64,000 nt of DNA from Flavobacterium sp. KMS (lineage in GTDB: Bacteria > Bacteroidota > Bacteroidia > Flavobacteriales > Flavobacteriaceae), in the NCBI RefSeq assembly GCF_000813005.1, contig NZ_JSYP01000014.1, positions 153,206 through 217,205 of the forward strand, written 5' to 3'. Positions 56,801 to 64,000 of this stretch are shown here, piece after piece. The notes beneath the pieces are model-generated. The model was not told the DNA's origin and did no database searches. It saw only the letters and a list, made by a program, of their open reading frames with translations. Both the position numbers and the translations under genes were made by a program. Numbering within the stretch: the first letter of the stretch is position 1; the number at the start of each line of letters is the position of its first letter.

Positions 56801-58582
56801 ATTCGTAGTTGTTGTTAAATGTAGCGTCGAATCTGTTTCATCATCCAGAGACAAAAGATTTTCTTTATTGTCACCCGCAAGAGCAGTTGCAATTGTTCTT
56901 CCTTGTGGGTCAAGGTAACTTACACTTGTTTGCCCATTAGGATCTATAACAATGTTCTTTTTATAACGTGAAAAATCACCCACTTTGTAACCAAAAAGTC
57001 TATTTAATTCTTCTTGTTTGGGTTGCCCATAAAAGTATTGCATTTCATGCCCTTTACCTATTTGATGATCTACTCCTACACCTCCTTTTCTTTTTATTCT
57101 TCCTGTATTATCCGGAGTATATTCTATTTGAGAAAAAGGAAATCCTTTGGCATTAGCAACCAAATCTTGGTAATTGCCTACTTGTAAATTATTTTCAGAG
57201 TAATATTTGCTTGCACCTGCAATATTTGACATGCTGGAAACATCTTCGGGAACACAATTTAAAACACTAGGGTTATCCCAATCAAAATCATTATGGGTGT
57301 AAGTAGTATTTTTCGAATTTAGATTTAAATTATTATAAAAACGAATACCAGAAGCTTCTACGGGGGTTGGTAAAACCTCGATAGCAGCCCTACCTTGATT
57401 GTCATAGATTACCTCACCAACTATAGCATTGTTATTTGAATTTATTTTGGTTACTGTTTGTCGATTACGAAGACTACCATCAAAATAACTTACTACTTCT
57501 TTTTTCTTTCCATCCTCTGCAAAAGAAGATTGGTACTGCCAGTTTTTCTTTCCTAATTCATGTTCCTGATTAATTTCGACTATATGAGGCCAGTCATTCA
57601 TCATCTTAAATGAATCTGTAAGTCCTGAGGACCATGTTCCGTAAAAATTCTTGGTAATATCATCAAGGAATCTCCCTACAGGTCGTACTCTATAAACCAA
57701 ATAACCATTGGAATATACTAGAGGAATTCTATAAATAGTGTCTTTTGTTTCAATTCTCGTATTGTTTAGCTTAAAATCTTGCTCTGTTAACGGAACTTCA
57801 CTTGTGGCTAATTTGCCACCTTCTTTTTTGTAATTGTCAATCCATGTCCATTCAAGTTCATATTCTACAGCGGGTGCATTTTTATCTTTAGTCCAGTTAA
57901 TAACCAATTCTTCGGCACCATCACTAACCTTGTAAACTTCTACTTCTTTTGTTCCGTTGTATTTTACTAATTTACGGGTAAGCGGAAACACCGATGTAAA
58001 TTGAGTCGCACTCAACTGCATATTATAATAGCGATCTGTATTAAATTTTAGTTCTAAATAGGCCGAAGAATTCGATACTGCTATAATAGCATTATTAGCA
58101 TCATAATATTTTATAGATTCAATTTTTACATCGGCTTTATGAATACCAGGTAATTGATATACGGCATAATCATCCAAACGAGCCCCTTTAGTTACATTGT
58201 CATGTTTTATTTTTAAGGTTACCAAAAAGGGATTAGGGTATGTTTTTTGTACATTTTTGTTATCCTTATAGGAAGTCAATACATTTCCTGAATTATCAAA
58301 TGGTATTATCCTTAATGTAATTTCACTATAATATATACTGCTATACCCTAAATCAGACAATTTATCATTAAAACCAAAATGAATTGATACCACTGAATTT
58401 ATCGAGGTAAACACATTTTGCTTATTTAAATCTGTAAATTTAGGATCAACAATACGCAATGTTGGTTGCCCATTTAATTGAGTTCCTTGTTTTTTATCTC
58501 CTAAAAACTCCTCTTGCTGACCGAATGTAAACAATGAAAAAAGTGTAAACACAAATGCTATTAAATACTTATTGATATACAT
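47867..58582 (-). CDS. Giant YD-repeat (Rhs-like) polymorphic toxin, 3571 residues
   Basis: A secreted protein with signal peptide (1-22, FTLFSLFTFGQ). Residues 1-480 form a Bacteroidota Rhs N-region (ending ...FDGSLRNRQTVTKIN and IEVLPTPVEASGIRFY, DUF6443-like). A long middle follows with beta-rich segments, Cys clusters and a lone calcium loop (YDGDGVGDLC, near 1655). YD repeats span about 2090-2710 (YYYDQAGNLIQTVPPEGVKR, GGITRFAYDALGRIVAS). Five or so thrombospondin type 3 repeats lie at 3047-3155 (DSDGDGVGDACDNC). The Rhs core is at 3217-3297 (PFGMLVPTRHGSSNEHRYGF), then a unique tip of about 274 residues. Rhs shells encapsulate and release such tips. There is no frameshift. Confidence 0.9.
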   Translation of the reverse strand: MYINKYLIAFVFTLFSLFTFGQQEEFLGDKKQGTQLNGQPTLRIVDPKFTDLNKQNVFTSINSVVSIHFGFNDKLSDLGYSSIYYSEITLRIIPFDNSGNVLTSYKDNKNVQKTYPNPFLVTLKIKHDNVTKGARLDDYAVYQLPGIHKADVKIESIKYYDANNAIIAVSNSSAYLELKFNTDRYYNMQLSATQFTSVFPLTRKLVKYNGTKEVEVYKVSDGAEELVINWTKDKNAPAVEYELEWTWIDNYKKEGGKLATSEVPLTEQDFKLNNTRIETKDTIYRIPLVYSNGYLVYRVRPVGRFLDDITKNFYGTWSSGLTDSFKMMNDWPHIVEINQEHELGKKNWQYQSSFAEDGKKKEVVSYFDGSLRNRQTVTKINSNNNAIVGEVIYDNQGRAAIEVLPTPVEASGIRFYNNLNLNSKNTTYTHNDFDWDNPSVLNCVPEDVSSMSNIAGASKYYSENNLQVGNYQDLVANAKGFPFSQIEYTPDNTGRIKRKGGVGVDHQIGKGHEMQYFYGQPKQEELNRLFGYKVGDFSRYKKNIVIDPNGQTSVSYLDPQGRTIATALAGDNKENLLSLDDETDSTLHLTTTTNLLSNNDKYASGNNGVYEDGVRLNTPVSVIKEGEIKFEYTLNKLVGSYTDDCLNGKQYPFVYNWSIGMKNDCADELLTGTDALSSKIGVFNTNSFSAVPLKIKKEYKGQFQNNFLKVGTYPLSKDIRVDLEALNQYADDYITELKKSETCLPDLVDLEADITVEDCNVTCKSCEESLVCDNLTVAECDAFKLKFSPDETALGNIVAREPFIISAENQYVIKNLNAFFVSTSFTYNGLQFVNPDINQKVILPKVADFKYEFRGLLAGCRELCKQPINVCNLNLDMLLGDVSPHGQYGSVQGIETQDEEDDNDNQNQLVANTIDPLSLFNDNNQLLYGGYTTVTETNPETNKTEEIKVPHNNWRNPFGGFYKEEDGTPSTIRVQLIGEGIYKPSLIENAIVSRDTESDDPEVFVVQPKYLRYTADFIKLWRPSWANALLPYHPEYQYYIYNSAFCNKLNDDGYNSDGFDEKLANIDFYDSENQKVIDNTIFGSDGIIANLINVDAQGSDSDPFYNSINSISNIESESDYRLRKDLMKEALNENFDGMQLKNGKRLNMLKAAYYFAVYSNGITPEVAYEEFIDKSNSRLLRDINSMSNVNMKQRIWINFRTNYTAFKQKTRTVFAHVYAAKNNNYNDCIGNPESSDTFVTLFKKYTVATPNNFERLTALINTVPQIPAVPNTTPASTGIEEACSDVTSSFYQNKEKRFIPADFSFDSALTDEQVLTAVKTLTETATYRETGKCPRANDMENFLNGLVDPTIQSQGLLVDGLKTTSMPFLTKELFDAHINPEFNLETASETPKIKGTKDAQGNLNIDFTYRNNAIGTPIQLRFVNKEYINACGTKVIAQWEDIIAFKNIYALPDYDATNNVYKFQILAIIKRKSGNGNCTSPEEIIIEGTTKVAINGCDNLAVAPCDKKEKFNNAFRNLVFHLQAGGTIRNNDVNITTDPIFTGDYLYTYFGIKPGDIVKWKNYTDGISITVNDNKRLIIDLAGYSLGTNPISNIVIGELQNDQYNMLKLTEKKGAFFANRQIVAKITSGNPNKPLYFSCCDECGEWDYDGDGVGDLCGEVVEQTIVGCISSPDKEFVYEQGLKNALNEIIANKNFNIDQDSFGNSKANKMFEFINNSKLIEHFQVLRNYNITFEQNSFNSPIQLTKFYCQVANWNTNLIFFSNNQIESSIHLALNLSLVQEIISIDFIDYIRARIKYKNLSNELITIERVIVANINWSTESSGFGNDFCSFLSDDYPVKNQLLKSNNFNSNIFSMTRDSNGVITNNIKSDGGLLKRTRLSVIPTFTNCNTFCIPPTVVPIICGDKWNEFKTSVKAIVPDYEIPENLSKDANYFCEANFGYISTDYIAYLTKLQITTVQNPLFITIAEFGSTKLRYGNPDTAGVIDQYNIYVTAQKTNKTEELSTWSQFADQYVINNKICAPAIIVPTFSLEVPVTETRTPCEIYANTVKESNKQEIKHAFYANKKAEFKERYLKASLEGLTETLTQSSQDKEYQYTLYYYDQAGNLIQTVPPEGVKRLAPTTDATINTVRETTPEKDDLTLVNGVAVAPDHAMKTQYRYNSLNQLVWQKTPDGGITRFAYDALGRIVASQNENQRKTKPLFSYTRYDGLGRITEAGQFEVKTNGALTINDNGRLVFTNNNALVPVDAIADKYPYNQGVLFDQVTKTVYDVPMADTKEWFTAYADDNNHKRVTAVLYYDQLTAEVNDIRAYDKYSNAIVYDYDVHGNVKELIHHTNNNSELNKIKQDRKKVVYDYDLISGNVNKVTYQPESTKDQFIHRYEYDADNRIQQVYTSTDNVIWEKEANYLYYDHGPLARVELGDKKVQGLDYIYTLQGWLKGVNSERIGSQYDAGKDELNVAQDAFGFALNYYKGDYQSRSNTRDNTIFSFSKGAKLEQDLNLYNGNIKEMVTSLLDNQQQPIATQFNYYKYDQLNRIKEMTSQSISYNQNLSTNSPTSGYRSNYSYDRNGNLDKLNRWAPLPTGVITLMDQLTYNYKPGTNKLRHVNDAVPNGVFTNDSKNANDTSLDIDNQTADNYGYDDIGQLITDKQEGLKIDWCVDGKVKSVTKGNGTIISFEYDGLGNRTAKTVTNGTNGTTTYYQRDAQGNVLSTYELVKQGTSTKYYLVEQDIYGSSRLGVERGRKEITADLLQRTLRSSGNILAATQPVAIRTAETTKDQYGLNFKTTDASATWREKPENAINLFTNNQQRTEKIIMTGHLKIDSSNKETGIIAALHGKTKGEYWPQRGSFSYLSSVMVHAQKTEKGFKPVVSFTKYHRNHQRDTHHGKTRYGFDSYQTLTNYEIVSPEITEDEWDLKVLIEYNYNLEDYIVNITLNGNEYKTQPTVIQQYNGKQSVAGKRGNDEILDIVLPPNSIGAISIANHPGDSSTYKALLAEICDFSYRVDNGQELEDIETNYFGFDEGKGTTTISTTEQKMTLSNDIFSQSYCGKRADDSDGDGLLDINDNCPYVFNPLQEDYDKDGVGDACDNCKYIPNFDQLDSDGDGVGDACDNCKFTANFDQIDTDGDGIGDVCDNCPTIANPLQEDANKNGIGDVCEGLAQGEGKTAVPGTPATAYRFVGDKQYELSNHLGNVLAVVSDRKLVGGNNFMPDVLSYSDYFPFGMLVPTRHGSSNEHRYGFQGQEKDDEIKGEGNSINMAYRMADVRLGRFFAPDPLTKLYPHNSPFAFSENRVMDGVELEGLEYLNFHEARVEFTSGRLQIKLENFNDNFQKTYRESFATVKFATSGAASKNIFGLTESYNNFDNSSANSDGTFTDSNYQLNKDVRYNKGNGQIDGRQKFGNKNFVSSSSFGKTYEPTPIPAKGQAMAIFMIYDLYKGIKDFVDTKAMVDDKMALDKQMLSWKTTDSWSGKVLNSNNSIVGQVLEDLEFATKTGIIKKENVNVKDMTDIANIVLFGGNGNEAKNIRDTAEKIIKEVSAPVAKFRLLNSKAQVEQINNVNNWSAPSENSSSSQSAKK

Positions 58583-58620
58583 AATATCTATCTTTTATTT
58601 TAATTTTTGAAAATGCTTCT

Positions 58621-59316
58621 TTAATTGATAATCTCATATTTTTTTAACCGTTCGGACAAAATGATTTGTTTTTTATCCGATTTTGTAAAATAAGTACCAC
58701 TATTAAAAAAAGAAGCACTAACTGGATTTCTGCTATAATTAGTGTTGGTAACTTCTAGTCTTGGGTAATGGGAATCAGGTCTTCGATAATCTTTAGAGAA
58801 ATTGACTGCTGTATTGTAATAAAAGATTTGTTTTTGTATAAAATAATTCTTTGTAATCTGTACTACAATTTTTGAGTAAGGAAGACTGGAATACGGTTTT
58901 GCAACCATCGTTATTTCCCAATAGGATTTATAGTCAAGGAATTTTTCAATGGTACACAAATCAAGTAAGGGTTTCATATCAAAATCTCCTAAATAATTAG
59001 ACACAGGACTTAAGATTTGAATTGCTTTTTCCGAATGATTAATTTTAAGAAATACCTTTTTTGAATTTAGAATTTCGCTGTCTCCAATTTTCATATAAAC
59101 CTCATTGAGCTCATTTTTATAAAATATACCATTATAACTTTCTTCGATTTTTTTGGAATCAGAATCTTTATACAAGGCATAACTTGTTTTATATTGTAAA
59201 GGCATTGCGGTAGTATATTGTTTTCCTAGCTTTTGAAAAACTTCACTTACGCTCTGGGTATGAGCCAAACAACAATTGAATATGGCCCATACGTATATTA
59301 TTTTTTTGTAAAACAT
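58621..59316 (-). CDS. Secreted protein of the Rhs locus, LolA-like
   Basis: 231 residues with a signal peptide (1-20, ending CLAHTQ). The body is beta-rich and periplasmic or surface-exposed (SYNGIFYKNELNEVYMKIGD, FLDYKSYWEITMVAKPYSSL, KIVVQITKNYFIQKQIFYYN), reminiscent of LolA-type half-barrels that bind acyl chains, though no motif proves it. It lies between the vWA protein (3 bases) and the giant Rhs gene (38 bases), so it is co-expressed and may assist export or surface placement of the Rhs shell. Confidence 0.65.
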   Translation of the reverse strand: MFYKKIIYVWAIFNCCLAHTQSVSEVFQKLGKQYTTAMPLQYKTSYALYKDSDSKKIEESYNGIFYKNELNEVYMKIGDSEILNSKKVFLKINHSEKAIQILSPVSNYLGDFDMKPLLDLCTIEKFLDYKSYWEITMVAKPYSSLPYSKIVVQITKNYFIQKQIFYYNTAVNFSKDYRRPDSHYPRLEVTNTNYSRNPVSASFFNSGTYFTKSDKKQIILSERLKKYEIIN

Positions 59317-59319
59317 CTT

Positions 59320-61575
59320 TTAAGGATTTGTATTTATCATGCTGCCAGAGCGTGTTTCCTGAATTGTTTTGATTCCTTTTTCGGTTTCTTTCTTAACACG
59401 AACCAAACCTCCTTCATTATCATATTCATAAAAAGTACTGTAATTGTTTTCGTCCAACTCTGCCATTAGTTTGAATGTTTCGGGATCATAGACAAATGAT
59501 TTCACGCTGCCTTGTAGCGGATGAATCCTGATATCATCAAAATACACTGGAATTCTAGGGCTATTGTTTTCTAATTGAATCCCAATTGTGATAGTTTTTT
59601 CGGGAATCTTGAATTTTTGTACAATACGCTGCCAACCATCAATAATGTTTCCAGCAGCTTTTACTGATAAGGAATCTATTCGGTGTGCAGGTATATCCAA
59701 AGCTTCTTTCCTATTATAAAAAATAATTTTAATTGCTGGATTTTCGTAAGTTTTAACTTGAGTTAATAACTCTTCTTTTACCCAGGCACTCAACATATAT
59801 TCTTTACCTGGTTCGGGTTTAAATGAAAGACAGTCATCACAAAAGTTTTTCACCGAGGCAGTACCACATACTATTTTACTATCAGCTAGCTTATCAGATA
59901 AATAAGTCTCATCGGCTCCCAATAAATTAAAATCGGCATGCCCATAGTAAGTCCCTGTATTAAACTGATTGATATCTGATTTTGGAAATTGTGTATCCGG
60001 AAGATCAAATAAAAATTTCAACGATTTGGTAAGATGTGTTGTTACTGTATTTACAAGATTATTTTGGCTATTATTAGGATCTCCCGTAGGCGATGAAAAT
60101 TTATTTATAAAAAAAGTTTCATCTACATAAAATCCATTTTCAATTCCTACAACGTATAAGTGTGGCAATTTAGGATCACTACCAGGAGCATTGTTGAATT
60201 TTTTCATGGTTTCTTTTAACTTCCCAACATCTGCAGTTTGGCAACCATCTGTTATCATGATAACTATATTTGGTTGCATAGAGTAGCTTAAAGCCGCTTC
60301 TAAACCACTTCTCCAATAATCTGAAGACGCACTAATTCCTGTTTTTCCATTTCTTTTGCCAAAAGTATCTATCCAGGTATTGAATCTATTTATACTCGCT
60401 GGAGTATTGGTTAATTTAGTTGGAGGTATAAAATCGGTTCGTGTATTTTCATCACTATCCGACATTCCTGTTAACGAAACATAAATATTAGACCCTATAT
60501 TATCGTTTGTTTTTGCTTGTTGCAAAATGAATGCTTTTAATTGCTTTTTAATTTTATTAGCTGCACTTTGATTAATTGATCCCGATTCATCTACTACAAT
60601 CGCAACATGAGATACGCATGATAATTCAGATACACAAAAGTCAATATTTCGTACATATCCATCTGAATTACTCGTACCGTTATTATAATTTATTATAGCA
60701 ACATTTTTTGCAAGAGCATCTGTATATTTACTTAAATCAATATTTGCAATAGCCCCCGAAATAGATTTAGGTAGTTGAACATCTTTTCCTATAGCGGTTT
60801 CCGAAAATGAGAAGCTTATGGCACTACTAGTATTACTAAAATTATAAATCTTTCCTTTAGAATCTATTATATAAGGCGATAAAGCCGCTATTTCTTTATA
60901 AGCGTAGGTATTGGCATCAGTACCATTAGGAGTACTCACTAACTTATTAATTAATGAGAGAAACAAACGTTGTATTTCTGGTGCATATATATTGCTTTTA
61001 ACACAAGAAACAACTGGGATACAACTCTCTACAATAATTTTTTCAGAAAATAAAGTTTCGCAATTTTCTGCACCTTCTACTATTAGTTTTATTTCATATT
61101 CCCCTTCTAATTCAGGTTTAAATGTATATAAACCAGTCGTATTTGTTTCTGTATGTACAATAACACCCAAAATGTTTGTACTGGTCCATGTATAATTTAG
61201 ATTAGTAGACTTTGTTTCGAATGCAAAATTGATGGCTTCTTTAGCGCAATATTTATCAACGACTCTAATGAGGGTTTTAAATGTAGTTGTGCAACCATTA
61301 ACATCAGTAACTAACAGACCGATACTATATTCTCCTGCATCAGTGAAAGTATAAGAATAAGAATCTATTTTATCCGATTCTTTTGTATCCATTATTTGCT
61401 CTTCACTATTTGTTACAGTCCAAACGTAGGTTAAGTCAGTTGCCGTAGTTTCAAACGAAAAAATGTAATCTTCTTTAGTATAAAATTTGTGCTCCTGTGC
61501 AAAAGAAGACAGTAAACCAAATAGTATACAAATAATGGAAGCCCAATATTTTTTTATTCTAAAATTGATTGTCAT
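59320..61575 (-). CDS. vWA/PKD-like surface protein of the Rhs locus
   Basis: 751 residues with a signal peptide (1-26). Two PKD-like modules lie at 27-185 (DAGEYSIGLLVTDVNGCTTT, ELEGEYEIKLIVEGAENCET). A von Willebrand A domain at about 320-520 has the MIDAS motif DESGSIN near 325 and MITDGCQT. Then comes a carbohydrate-binding-like beta-sandwich (560-690), and a C-terminal piece typical of Rhs partners (VYDPETFKLMAELDENNYST, FYEYDNEGGLVRVKKETEKG). The end is a short YD-like repeat, so this protein may dock on or extend the Rhs shell. T9SS-type sorting signal not seen. Confidence 0.8.
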   Translation of the reverse strand: MTINFRIKKYWASIICILFGLLSSFAQEHKFYTKEDYIFSFETTATDLTYVWTVTNSEEQIMDTKESDKIDSYSYTFTDAGEYSIGLLVTDVNGCTTTFKTLIRVVDKYCAKEAINFAFETKSTNLNYTWTSTNILGVIVHTETNTTGLYTFKPELEGEYEIKLIVEGAENCETLFSEKIIVESCIPVVSCVKSNIYAPEIQRLFLSLINKLVSTPNGTDANTYAYKEIAALSPYIIDSKGKIYNFSNTSSAISFSFSETAIGKDVQLPKSISGAIANIDLSKYTDALAKNVAIINYNNGTSNSDGYVRNIDFCVSELSCVSHVAIVVDESGSINQSAANKIKKQLKAFILQQAKTNDNIGSNIYVSLTGMSDSDENTRTDFIPPTKLTNTPASINRFNTWIDTFGKRNGKTGISASSDYWRSGLEAALSYSMQPNIVIMITDGCQTADVGKLKETMKKFNNAPGSDPKLPHLYVVGIENGFYVDETFFINKFSSPTGDPNNSQNNLVNTVTTHLTKSLKFLFDLPDTQFPKSDINQFNTGTYYGHADFNLLGADETYLSDKLADSKIVCGTASVKNFCDDCLSFKPEPGKEYMLSAWVKEELLTQVKTYENPAIKIIFYNRKEALDIPAHRIDSLSVKAAGNIIDGWQRIVQKFKIPEKTITIGIQLENNSPRIPVYFDDIRIHPLQGSVKSFVYDPETFKLMAELDENNYSTFYEYDNEGGLVRVKKETEKGIKTIQETRSGSMINTNP

Positions 61576-61679
61576 ATTTATATATTATTTTTCATGCAAC
61601 TTTGTCTATCAAAACAGCAGGTTGCATGTGTAGTACTCTATTATAGTTTTACTATTTTTAATTGTAATTACATCAGTAA

Positions 61680-63575
61680 TTATTTAACAACTTTAATTAT
61701 TCCCACTACTGATTTACAAGGTGCTGTAGTTAATGTAATTGGCGCTCTCTTTAAAACCAGATAATCGATGGTCTCTTTATAATTGGAAAGTATTGGATGT
61801 CTTGCTTCGCAATAATAACTTCCAGCATCAGTCTGTATAATACTAGGAATAACAAATTGCCTTGAAGTAGCTCCAGGAACTATTTTACCGTTTTTAAACC
61901 ATTGAAAAGTTTCTTCAGGCAAATACCTATTATCTTCATACATCTTCATTGTGATACTTGTTCCAATAGCACCATTTATTGTTTTAGCAACATCTACTAC
62001 TTTTTGAATGTTATAAGTAAATTTAGTTCTGTTATTAAGAACAGGATATTGGGATTTTAAGTCGATGAACCTAAATTTATTACCATGCAGACCAAAATTT
62101 GCTGATAATCCAATATTGTCCAGATTTGGGATAGGTCCTTCTAATAGATTATATGATAAATTGAAAGCTGACGTAAGATTAGTTAACCGACTTATTTCTG
62201 GAGGGATAGAACCTGTAAACTGATTACCATGCAAAAAGAGTGAATTAAGTTTTGCTAGCTGGCCTATTGTAGGTGGAATAGTCCCATAAAATTTATTATT
62301 ATTGTAAGCTAAGAAAGTTAGATTGCTTAATTTATGTATATCCTGCGGAATTATACCAGTTAATTGATTTTCTCCCACGTGTAAAGCTTGCAATTGTGAC
62401 AACATATATATTTCTGGAGGTACCATACCTGTTAACTGATTTACAGAAACATACAACGTTTTTAGTTTTGCCAGATTTCCAAGTTCTTTGGGAATTTCTC
62501 CAGTAAGTTGGTTATAGTTTAATGAAAGAGTAATTAAGTTACTTAATAACCCTAATTCTTTTGGAATTGTTCCACTGAGTTTATTAGTATATAAATAGAT
62601 TTCTTTCAAACTACCTAATTGCCCAATTCCTATGGGGATAGATCCTGTCAGTTGATTATAGTGTAAGAATAAGGAGGAAAGTTTTGAAAGTTTTGTAATT
62701 TCTGGAATTATATCACCTCCCAATTGGTTGTAACTTAAAGCTAACATTTCTAACCTCTCAAGTTGCCCAATTTCTGAAGGTATCTTACCAGTTAATTGAT
62801 TGGTACCAAGATTTAAAGTTTGCAGTTCTTTAAGTTGTCCTATAACACTTGGAATTTCTCCTGTTAGTTTATTAACTCTTAAGTCTAAAATACGTAGTTT
62901 TTTAAGTTGTCCTAGTGCTGAGGGTATGTTACCCGTTAATTCATTTTGATTTAAATATAAAACTTCCAAATTTTCTAATTGCCCTATCTCCGGAAGAATA
63001 GTACCCGCAACTTTATTAACATTTACATTAAAATAAGTTAAATATTTTAATTGGTCAATTTGTGTAGGTAAGTATCCATTTAAGTTGTTATTTTCTAAAT
63101 TTATATAAGTTAGATGTCCATTAGTTACAGAAAGTCCATACCATCCCGTAACCCCATTCCAAGAAGTAACAGGTTTACTAAAATCCCAACCTTGTTTATT
63201 CTTCCAGTTTGCTCCATTAGTACTATTGTATAGTGCTAAAAGTGCATCTTTTTCTAATGGTGTAATATCAATTACCACAGTGGCTCGTAATAGTTCAGTT
63301 TTTGAGTTTTGTGAAAGGTTCAGTTTTTGCAAAACTTCATCTTCATTTTTTTTTATAGATTGATATTCTAAGACATGTAATTCGCGTATTATTTTAAGCT
63401 CCCGACTAAGCTCTTCAGGATCATTAAGACCTCTTTGTTTTAATTCACTTACCACTCGCACAATATCAAAACCAATTTGCTGATCGCTATAATCTTGTGC
63501 AAAAGAAAATAATGAAACAAGCAACAGACAAAGCGTAAGTATCTTTCTTTTTATTATTCTAAAAATGTTTGTCAT
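61680..63575 (-). CDS. Secreted leucine-rich-repeat protein with C-terminal Ig-like domain
   Basis: 631 residues. Signal peptide at 1-26, a helical linker at 30-90, then the plant-type LRR N-cap (LYNSTNGANWKNKQGWDF) and about 15 repeats of 24 residues with the pattern LxxLxLxxNxLTGxIPxxIGxL (150-490). An Ig-like domain follows (about 525-620; TFQWFKNGKIVPGATSRQF, TDAGSYYCEARH with the usual Tyr-Cys) and a short end CKSVVGIIKVVK. This LRR class binds proteins or glycans at surfaces. It precedes the vWA gene by about 100 bases and is probably part of the same transcription unit. Confidence 0.9.
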   Translation of the reverse strand: MTNIFRIIKRKILTLCLLLVSLFSFAQDYSDQQIGFDIVRVVSELKQRGLNDPEELSRELKIIRELHVLEYQSIKKNEDEVLQKLNLSQNSKTELLRATVVIDITPLEKDALLALYNSTNGANWKNKQGWDFSKPVTSWNGVTGWYGLSVTNGHLTYINLENNNLNGYLPTQIDQLKYLTYFNVNVNKVAGTILPEIGQLENLEVLYLNQNELTGNIPSALGQLKKLRILDLRVNKLTGEIPSVIGQLKELQTLNLGTNQLTGKIPSEIGQLERLEMLALSYNQLGGDIIPEITKLSKLSSLFLHYNQLTGSIPIGIGQLGSLKEIYLYTNKLSGTIPKELGLLSNLITLSLNYNQLTGEIPKELGNLAKLKTLYVSVNQLTGMVPPEIYMLSQLQALHVGENQLTGIIPQDIHKLSNLTFLAYNNNKFYGTIPPTIGQLAKLNSLFLHGNQFTGSIPPEISRLTNLTSAFNLSYNLLEGPIPNLDNIGLSANFGLHGNKFRFIDLKSQYPVLNNRTKFTYNIQKVVDVAKTINGAIGTSITMKMYEDNRYLPEETFQWFKNGKIVPGATSRQFVIPSIIQTDAGSYYCEARHPILSNYKETIDYLVLKRAPITLTTAPCKSVVGIIKVVK

Positions 63576-63679
63576 ATTAAAATTATATGTTTTTTATGCA
63601 AGTAGACATAGGGTTTTATATCACCCTATAATTTACAGATAGTATTGATTTATTGATTACACCTACTTAAAGGCAATTT

Positions 63680-64000
63680 TTATCTAACAACTATAATTGT
63701 TCCAACTATTGGTGTACAGTTAATTACATTCAATGTTAATGGTTCTCTCTCTAGTACCAATGGAGACATATCAGGATTAGTCGTATGATATGCCTTGCAA
63801 GTATACACCCCTGAATCTGAAGCTTTTAAATTTGTAAGCATATATTGTCTCGAGGTTGCTCCTAATATTATAAAATTATTTTTATACCATTGGAATGTTT
63901 CGTCTGGAGTAAATCTGCCATCCTCATACATTGTTAGCGTAGTTGATCCGCCAATTGCTGATGTAATTGTATTTACAGTATCAGTTCTGGCTTGCGGAGA
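63680..64000 (-). CDS. Partial gene: second Ig-like surface protein, cut by the window edge
   Basis: Only the C-terminal 106 codons are inside the window; the frame is open to base 64000, so the gene continues to the right. The visible part is the same Ig-like domain as in the LRR neighbour: TMYEDGRFTPDETFQWYKN against KMYEDNRYLPEETFQWFKN, LGATSRQYML against PGATSRQFVI, and the end CTPIVGTIIVVR against CKSVVGIIKVVK. It is therefore probably a tandem paralogue, perhaps also with LRRs. Confidence 0.82.
   Translation of the reverse strand, partial: SPQARTDTVNTITSAIGGSTTLTMYEDGRFTPDETFQWYKNNFIILGATSRQYMLTNLKASDSGVYTCKAYHTTNPDMSPLVLEREPLTLNVINCTPIVGTIIVVR

Overview
The window looks like a chromosome segment of a Flavobacterium-type Bacteroidota. 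The DNA is AT-rich, Shine-Dalgarno signals are weak, there are a TonB-dependent receptor with a carboxypeptidase-like N-terminal domain, a CcsBA-type cytochrome c assembly protein and a geranylgeranylglyceryl-phosphate-type prenyltransferase. Intergenic repeats rich in 'ctaaggttctaag / gcaaaggttcaaag' words are also common in this genus. No rRNA, tRNA or CRISPR array was seen.

Layout. 0.1-8.4 kb: AraC regulator divergent from a Bcr/CflA-type efflux pump, a glutathione-peroxidase lipoprotein, a TonB-dependent receptor with a decayed fragment of a second receptor upstream of it, an ECF sigma/anti-sigma pair, a DoxX-like membrane protein and an SMI1/KNR4-like protein. 8.6-11.2 kb: a compact arsenic operon (ArsR, DUF6428-like protein, thiol arsenate reductase, ACR3 pump) with a palindromic operator candidate. 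11.2-11.8 kb: a cluster of dispersed repeats. 11.8-20.4 kb: ccsBA with a His-rich linker on the minus strand, then a housekeeping run on the plus strand (DUF2520 protein, KdsC-like phosphatase, UbiA-family prenyltransferase, Maf, MscS-like, AI-2E-family). 20.4-28.4 kb: an Omp85-like outer membrane protein, a secreted His/Asp-rich protein, a PIG-L deacetylase, a 35-residue membrane peptide and a sodium:solute symporter, ending with an unknown protein and a truncated VgrG-like fragment.

28.6-40.0 kb: one continuous plus-strand operon for a type II secretion / type IV pilus-like machine. It holds a MORN protein, a membrane-anchored beta-helix protein, three pseudopilins, GspF, an A24 prepilin peptidase, the GspE ATPase, a secretin, PilM/N-like, PilO-like and PilP/GspC-like proteins and a lipoprotein with fibronectin-like modules. 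Several genes overlap and there is no PilT-like retraction ATPase, so secretion or a pseudopilus fits better than twitching.

40.3-64 kb, all on the minus strand: a polymorphic-toxin locus. It is read from the right edge as two LRR/Ig-like secreted proteins (the first cut by the window edge), a vWA/PKD-like protein, a small secreted protein, a 3571-residue YD-repeat (Rhs-like) protein with thrombospondin type 3 repeats, an Rhs core and a variable C-terminal tip, and a lipoprotein as likely immunity partner. Downstream is a trail of orphan, promoterless Rhs tips with small immunity-like genes in several stages of decay: a TAG stop replacing a Gln codon, one- or two-base frameshifts, and tips reduced to short tails. 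Between the live locus and this trail lies a 1-kb noncoding block that is visibly richer in G+C and full of inverted repeats. The toxin-tip array and the secretion-like operon are the most interesting parts of the window.
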